The notes under the pieces are model-generated. The model was not told the DNA's origin, ran no database searches, and saw only the letters and a program-made list of their open reading frames with translations. Positions 59,691 to 64,000 of a DNA stretch of 64,000 bases are shown piece after piece. The stretch is from contig OY727097.1 of assembly GCA_963402885.1 (NCBI GenBank), positions 22,568,001 to 22,632,000 on the forward strand. The letters are read 5' to 3'. Origin of the DNA: Antedon bifida. Lineage: Eukaryota > Echinodermata > Crinoidea > Comatulida > Antedonidae. Made by a program: the position numbers and the translations under genes. Numbering within the stretch: the stretch's first letter is position 1; each line of letters starts with the position of its first letter.

Positions 59691-60176
59691 AATGTGTTTC
59701 GCCCGTGTCACGGAAACGATTGGCTGGAAAAAAAACAATTAATATCTCTTTAATCAGTGTAACAGGCTACTTCCAATACGGAACTGTATATATATCGGAG
59801 CTGATTCAATCGTAATCATTCAAAACTGTCAGCAATCATTCGTCTCACTCTCTCTACAGCCGTTAACACATTGACTGCCAAGGCATTTTCCGTAATTTCT
59901 GTCCCAGTGCCAAGTCCCGTTTACATATATCTAAAATGTGTTTCGCCCGTGTCACGGAAACGATTGGCTGGAAAAAAAACAATTAATATCTCTTTAATCA
60001 GTGTAACAGGCTACTTCCAATACGGAACTGTATATATATCGGAGCTGATTCAATCGTAATCATTCAAAACTGTCAGCAATCATTCGTCTCACTCTCTCTA
60101 CAGCCGTTAACACATTGACTGCCAAGGCATTTTCCGTAATTTCTGTCCCAGTGCCAAGTCCCGTTTACATATTAAA
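59689..60176 (+). repeat. 244-bp tandem duplication
   Basis: Two almost identical 244-bp units (59689-59932, 59933-60176). Each contains the start of the region after the small ORF, the TATA promoter, the leader, a TTAA and the first 50-60 bases of the piggyBac element. The duplication therefore occurred after the piggyBac insertion. The offset is exactly 244 at every landmark checked. Confidence 0.88.
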
Positions 60177-62627
60177 TTACAGTTTGAAAGTGTAACATCT
60201 GGTCACAGACTATCATGATGTCATTCAAAATACGATGGCGGGAAAAACCGTTGAGACGTATAAATACGTCACTGGCAATGGTCCAACAATTTTATTGACT
60301 TTGCCAGGAACGTAAATATACATCGGGGATTTTCCGCGCTAAAATCGGTCAAACTGTTCATATACGTCATTGTCCACGCTCATACGTCATTGTCCACGTG
60401 CATGCGGTACATCATTGCCCACATTGCTGTTCACAATGGCGGAAAACATTAGTGCTGACCAAGCTATAGCTATACTTATGGCAGACGATGAAGATGATGT
60501 AGATACAGATTCTGATATGCGATCAATTGATGAATATAGTGAAGATGACATGAGTAGTGATTATGCAGATAGTGATCATAGTATCACTTCTTCGGATGAC
60601 ACAGACGTAGGCCCAGCAGTGGTGATGCGTGGTAGACCTGTACCCCGCGGGCGTGGCCCAAGAATGAGAGGAGGGCGCGGACGAGCAGTCGGTCGCGGAA
60701 GGAATGCATCTCCAGTAGGAAGTCCAAGACGTGGTCGTGCACCTCGTCGTGTGCCGCGTGGTGCTGCTGCTCGCCGTGGTGCTGCTGCTCGCCGTGGTGG
60801 TGGGCATCATGTATGGACAGACGTTGCAGAGGACCCACCAGATTTTATATTTTCAGAGATCCCTGGATTAAAAATCCAAATGCCAGATGATGCATCACCC
60901 TTTGATTTTTTTGAATTGTTTATTACGCCACCGATAATAGATATGATGGTTACCGAAATGAACAAATATGCTATATCGGAGATCAATAAAAACAGACCGT
61001 TGAAACGTTCTTCACGTATGCATGCCTGGTACAATACGAACGCAGTTGAGATGAAGAAGTTCCTTGCTCTAATGATTCAACTTGGTCCAAATAATAAACC
61101 AACATTGGAGCACTACTGGAGCTCTAATGTCTTGTACAAGAACACATTATTCGGCGGTGTTATGTCCCGTAACCGTTTTCAACTAATGTTACGATTCTGG
61201 CACTTCGTTGATAATGAAGCACATCATGATGATAGATTATACAAGATACGACCTCTTGTGGATCATTTCAATGACACGATGAAGAACATTTATTATCCAA
61301 CAAAGAAATTGTGCATTGACGAATCAATGGTACTTTGGCGCAGCAGGCTACTATTTCGACAGTACATAAAGAATAAACGCCACAAGTATGGGGTGAAATT
61401 TTATGAACTATGTGAATCGCGAGGTATGATCATAAAAATCGCTATATACACTGGAGCTGGGTTTATTGAAGATAATGAAGACCTAGGACTGACTGCAGCT
61501 ATAGTTTTAGAACTTATGAAAGATTACCTGGACAAAGGCCATGTTTTGTATACGGACAATTATTATAATTCTGTAGGGCTGACAAAACACCTAACCCAGC
61601 ATTCTACATACTTATGTGGAACGCTCAGATTTGATCGCACCGAAAACCCCAAGGATGTGGTAAACAAAAAATTGAAGAAAGGAGAAATTGAATGGAAACG
61701 GTCCGAATCAGTAGTCGTTTGTAAATGGAAGGACAAACGAGACGTGCTAACAATATCGAACATGCACAGAGTTGAGATGGTCGATGTTACGAATCGAAAT
61801 GGTAAAATTCAGAACAACCCAAATATTATTGGCGACTACAACATGGGAATGTCCGGTATTGACACGTCCGACCAGATGTTGTCTTATTATTCTTCTTTAC
61901 GTAAGACGCTTCGCTGGTATAAAAAGATAGGCCTACATATAATCGAGATGTGTATTATAAATTCCCATATAATGTATAAAGATAAAACCGGGAAAAATAT
62001 GTCACTTTTGGAATTTCGTGACAGTCTGGCAGTTAGTTTGTTAGGAGATGCATATACTGCTCTTCAGGAGAAAGGGGACCCAGTCCCAATCCCACCTGCC
62101 CCGGCCGGGGCCGCATTTCATTACCTTGATGTGCTGCCAGCTTCGGAAAAGAAAGCCAATCGTGCCAAAAGATGCGTTGTCTATGCAAAAAATGATTATT
62201 ATTATTATAGCGTAATTATAGTATTTATTTCCAATGACGTCACAAGCTGGGGTCAATATCTGACCCCCATCCTCGAGAGATAAAAACAGTAAACCACACT
62301 GAATCATTTCATCCTTTATTATTTTTATTTACTATTAGCGCAATTTATGACATGTTTGAGATGATTATATTGAGTGTGAGGGCGCCATCGTATCAACCAT
62401 ATTCAATGCATGAGGGAATAAACACAAACAAACATATGACATTTATTTTTAGATTATCGTTTACGTACATCATTCATAAACTGCCATGCGATAATTCCTG
62501 TTCCAATCACCACTGCCAGCGATTCTACATACAATACAAAAGTGCTACGATTTTGACGTAGTATTACGTCTTGGCAAGTAGCGACACGCAATTTTTGACG
62601 TATAAATACGCCGTGGCAGTGAACGTG
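60111..62627 (+). mobile_element. piggyBac element, nearly complete, TTAA target
   Basis: 2517 bp from CACATTGACTGCC (60111) to its inverted partner GGCAGTGAACGTG (62627), flanked by TTAA at 60107-60110 and 62628-62631. The same host sequence without insertion is seen in copy B (CAGCTGTTAAATTATAATC, about 59017), confirming the TTAA target. It carries one transposase gene. Confidence 0.92.
60436..62283 (+). CDS. piggyBac-type transposase
   Basis: DDD transposase that cuts and reinserts the element at TTAA. 615 residues from ATG at 60436 (MAENISADQ); the open frame extends 66 bases upstream but without an ATG. An acidic N-terminus is followed by an Arg/Gly-rich segment of about 75 residues. 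The DDE_Tnp_1_7 core follows: MSRNRFQLMLRFWHFVD, first Asp in LCIDESM, second in VLYTDNYYNS, third in GMSGIDTSDQM. All three Asp residues are present and the frame has no stops. The C-terminus is odd: after KKANRAKRCVV the usual cysteine-rich zinc domain is replaced by a Tyr-rich run coded by ATT repeats and an unrelated tail. That domain binds the ends in piggyBac, so activity may be impaired. Confidence 0.92.
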   Translation: MAENISADQAIAILMADDEDDVDTDSDMRSIDEYSEDDMSSDYADSDHSITSSDDTDVGPAVVMRGRPVPRGRGPRMRGGRGRAVGRGRNASPVGSPRRGRAPRRVPRGAAARRGAAARRGGGHHVWTDVAEDPPDFIFSEIPGLKIQMPDDASPFDFFELFITPPIIDMMVTEMNKYAISEINKNRPLKRSSRMHAWYNTNAVEMKKFLALMIQLGPNNKPTLEHYWSSNVLYKNTLFGGVMSRNRFQLMLRFWHFVDNEAHHDDRLYKIRPLVDHFNDTMKNIYYPTKKLCIDESMVLWRSRLLFRQYIKNKRHKYGVKFYELCESRGMIIKIAIYTGAGFIEDNEDLGLTAAIVLELMKDYLDKGHVLYTDNYYNSVGLTKHLTQHSTYLCGTLRFDRTENPKDVVNKKLKKGEIEWKRSESVVVCKWKDKRDVLTISNMHRVEMVDVTNRNGKIQNNPNIIGDYNMGMSGIDTSDQMLSYYSSLRKTLRWYKKIGLHIIEMCIINSHIMYKDKTGKNMSLLEFRDSLAVSLLGDAYTALQEKGDPVPIPPAPAGAAFHYLDVLPASEKKANRAKRCVVYAKNDYYYYSVIIVFISNDVTSWGQYLTPILER

Positions 62628-62631
62628 TTAA

Positions 62632-64000
62632 ATTATAATCATGAGTTTCAACTTTTACCTACTCCAAAACAAGGACAAGTTGACGAGTGTAGCAGTTTTA
62701 AAATACCAACAATGGCTTCTACATCAGCGAATATATTGGATCCGAGAAAGCCTTTTAACGGTCAAACTGACGATTGTAAAGATTTTTAAAAACCAATGAT
62801 GCCGTCTACTTCAGCCTACAAAAAGACATTTCACTCAGGAATGAGCGCCAGGAATTATGCCGTAATGACCAGTGTTGTGCCAAAGAATACCATAACTTCA
62901 ACGAATCGGGTTTTTCTGTCTGAAAAACATCATGTGGTTGCCCAACAATGGGGTGATGATGTTTATGTTTGCCGCAGAGAGTATTACCAAATAGAAGAAA
63001 ATGGTGCCTTCAAACCTGGACCTCTAGGTATTAATTTACCTGTTCTGTTGTGGCAAAAACTGTTTAACAATATCGATTTAATTCTCCAGTCACTGGACGA
63101 GTTACAAAGAGACTTCAACATAGTGGAAGCAGCAAGAATCCCACTTTCGGACAAAATACATGTGGTAGTAAATAGATGGAAAGAAGAACAGTTTGTGTGT
63201 ATTCGCCGCTATTACCAGTCTGAAGAAGAAGGCAAATTTTAAACTTGGTAAAAAAAGCTGTAAACCTTCTAAAGAGGCAGTGGTACAAGTTAATTGAAAA
63301 ACACGGTGAAGTTCAAAAGATGATTGAGGAGGTTGACTATTCAGACAATGATAATAAGGTTACTGTTGATGGTGGTGTTGACGAAAACGATAATGGAGGA
63401 CGTTTACCAATGATGCTGAAGTGGTTCAGTGCCATTACAGAATTGGTTAACGTAGAAAACAGCTACAAAGCATCAGTTACCCTATTGGACGGATTACCCA
63501 CATTACTCGGTATTGACGAATCATCGATTCCTCAAGGATCTAGTACGCACGGTTCTAGACCTGCTTACATTCATCAGCTCCATAAAGCAGTACATAAAAG
63601 GTAAACCGAACCCATGGGGACTAAAGATATGGATACGATGTGGGGCGTCAGGGTTTCTTTATGACTGTGAGGTATACCAAGGAAAGTCACAAGATAGACA
63701 AATAGTAGGTAGGGCTAAAAGCAGTATATTTGTGTACGTCGACGAGGTGGACAGGGAATTTTTGTTGAAAATGGAACGGTTAACCAGAGAACTGTTTGTT
63801 TCTCAAGTTTTAAACAAGTGTTGGTCGCTAAGTACAGCGGCTTGTTGGCTGTGAATTTGATAGTTGCAGTCAAAAAGACCATGATTTCTGTTGTATGAAA
63901 TCTCTAGAAGAACAGATTGACTATTTGTATAGGGATGTTCTCGATAAAGAGTATGTTACAGACGATACCGTGTACAGTGAACTAAATATGCACGGGGAAT
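62632..64000 (+). pseudogene. PC4-like unit, copy C (runs off the right edge)
   Basis: Continues the unit interrupted by the piggyBac insertion. It begins with the leader, MASTSANILDP at about 62713 and a stop created near 62787; the main frame resumes at 62796. The 62796-63242 frame has two tandem PC4-like domains (CRREYYQIEENGAFKPG; CIRRYYQSEEEGKF), and a frameshift follows at about 63240. The next frame (63245-63604) continues to YIHQLHKA, where it joins the piggyBac piece KQYIKGKPNPWGLKIW at about 63590. VDEVDREFLLKMERLTREL and the start of the conserved small ORF (63897) follow. This is the longest copy but is clearly broken. Confidence 0.65.

Noticed and set aside
60523-60838. Thr/Ser- and His-rich minus-strand frames opposite the piggyBac gene
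   Set aside because: Antisense of the Arg/Gly-rich, low-complexity N-terminal segment of the transposase.
1-64000. CRISPR arrays, bacterial operons, rRNA
   Set aside because: The genes are intron-containing animal genes. The regular repeats (1866-2056, 12098-12312, 13874-14056) are tandem or TIR arrays without spacer-like unique sequence.

Overview
This window is animal genomic DNA: AT-rich, with long introns and a very high load of transposons. The recurring TAGGCCTA-type motifs, the gene set (importin-5, a USP deubiquitinase, a Gal3ST-type sulfotransferase, a poly-C2H2 zinc finger gene) and a RAG1-like gene suggest a marine invertebrate deuterostome, plausibly an echinoderm. That assignment is inference. 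No prokaryotic features are present.

Layout. (1) 201-9135, minus strand: the first eight coding exons of importin-5 (IPO5), running off the left edge. Its introns hold a tRNA-derived SINE, a 2.3 kb foldback element and several MITEs. (2) 11511-27974, plus strand: a complete 15-exon ubiquitin-specific protease of about 1333 residues with a RING-like insertion. Its 7.8 kb first intron carries a 5.3 kb TIR element, with another TIR element and a LINE fragment nested inside. (3) 31852-33995, minus: a two-exon Golgi galactose 3-O-sulfotransferase-like gene. (4) 34.8-35.7 kb: a MITE, a SINE fragment and a dead Ty3/Gypsy element. (5) 36939-38294, minus: a 12-finger C2H2 protein. (6) 38.8-40.8 kb: a Rex1/Babar-like LINE split by a 932 bp foldback element with an exact 8-bp target duplication. 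(7) 42808-46986, minus: a 13-exon RAG1-like gene, the most notable item here. It has the RAG1 N-terminal zinc-binding region, a RING finger, and a transposase core in which the DDE residues and the C2H2 zinc ligands can be matched to RAG1. The exon with the second catalytic Asp is tandemly duplicated, and the duplicate lacks that Asp. (8) 48.5-64 kb: a transposon graveyard with a BEL/Pao relic, piggyBac relics, three copies of a unit encoding tandem PC4-like domains mixed with piggyBac pieces, a Pogo/Tigger relic, and one nearly complete piggyBac element (60111-62627) whose TTAA target can be read from an empty sister copy.

How the genes relate. The five host-type genes show no functional clustering. 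IPO5 and the USP gene are arranged head to head. The right 16 kb is best read as repeated insertion, duplication and deletion among piggyBac-related units. Exon boundaries were derived by hand from GT/AG sites, reading-frame continuity and family resemblance. No alignment or transcript data were available.
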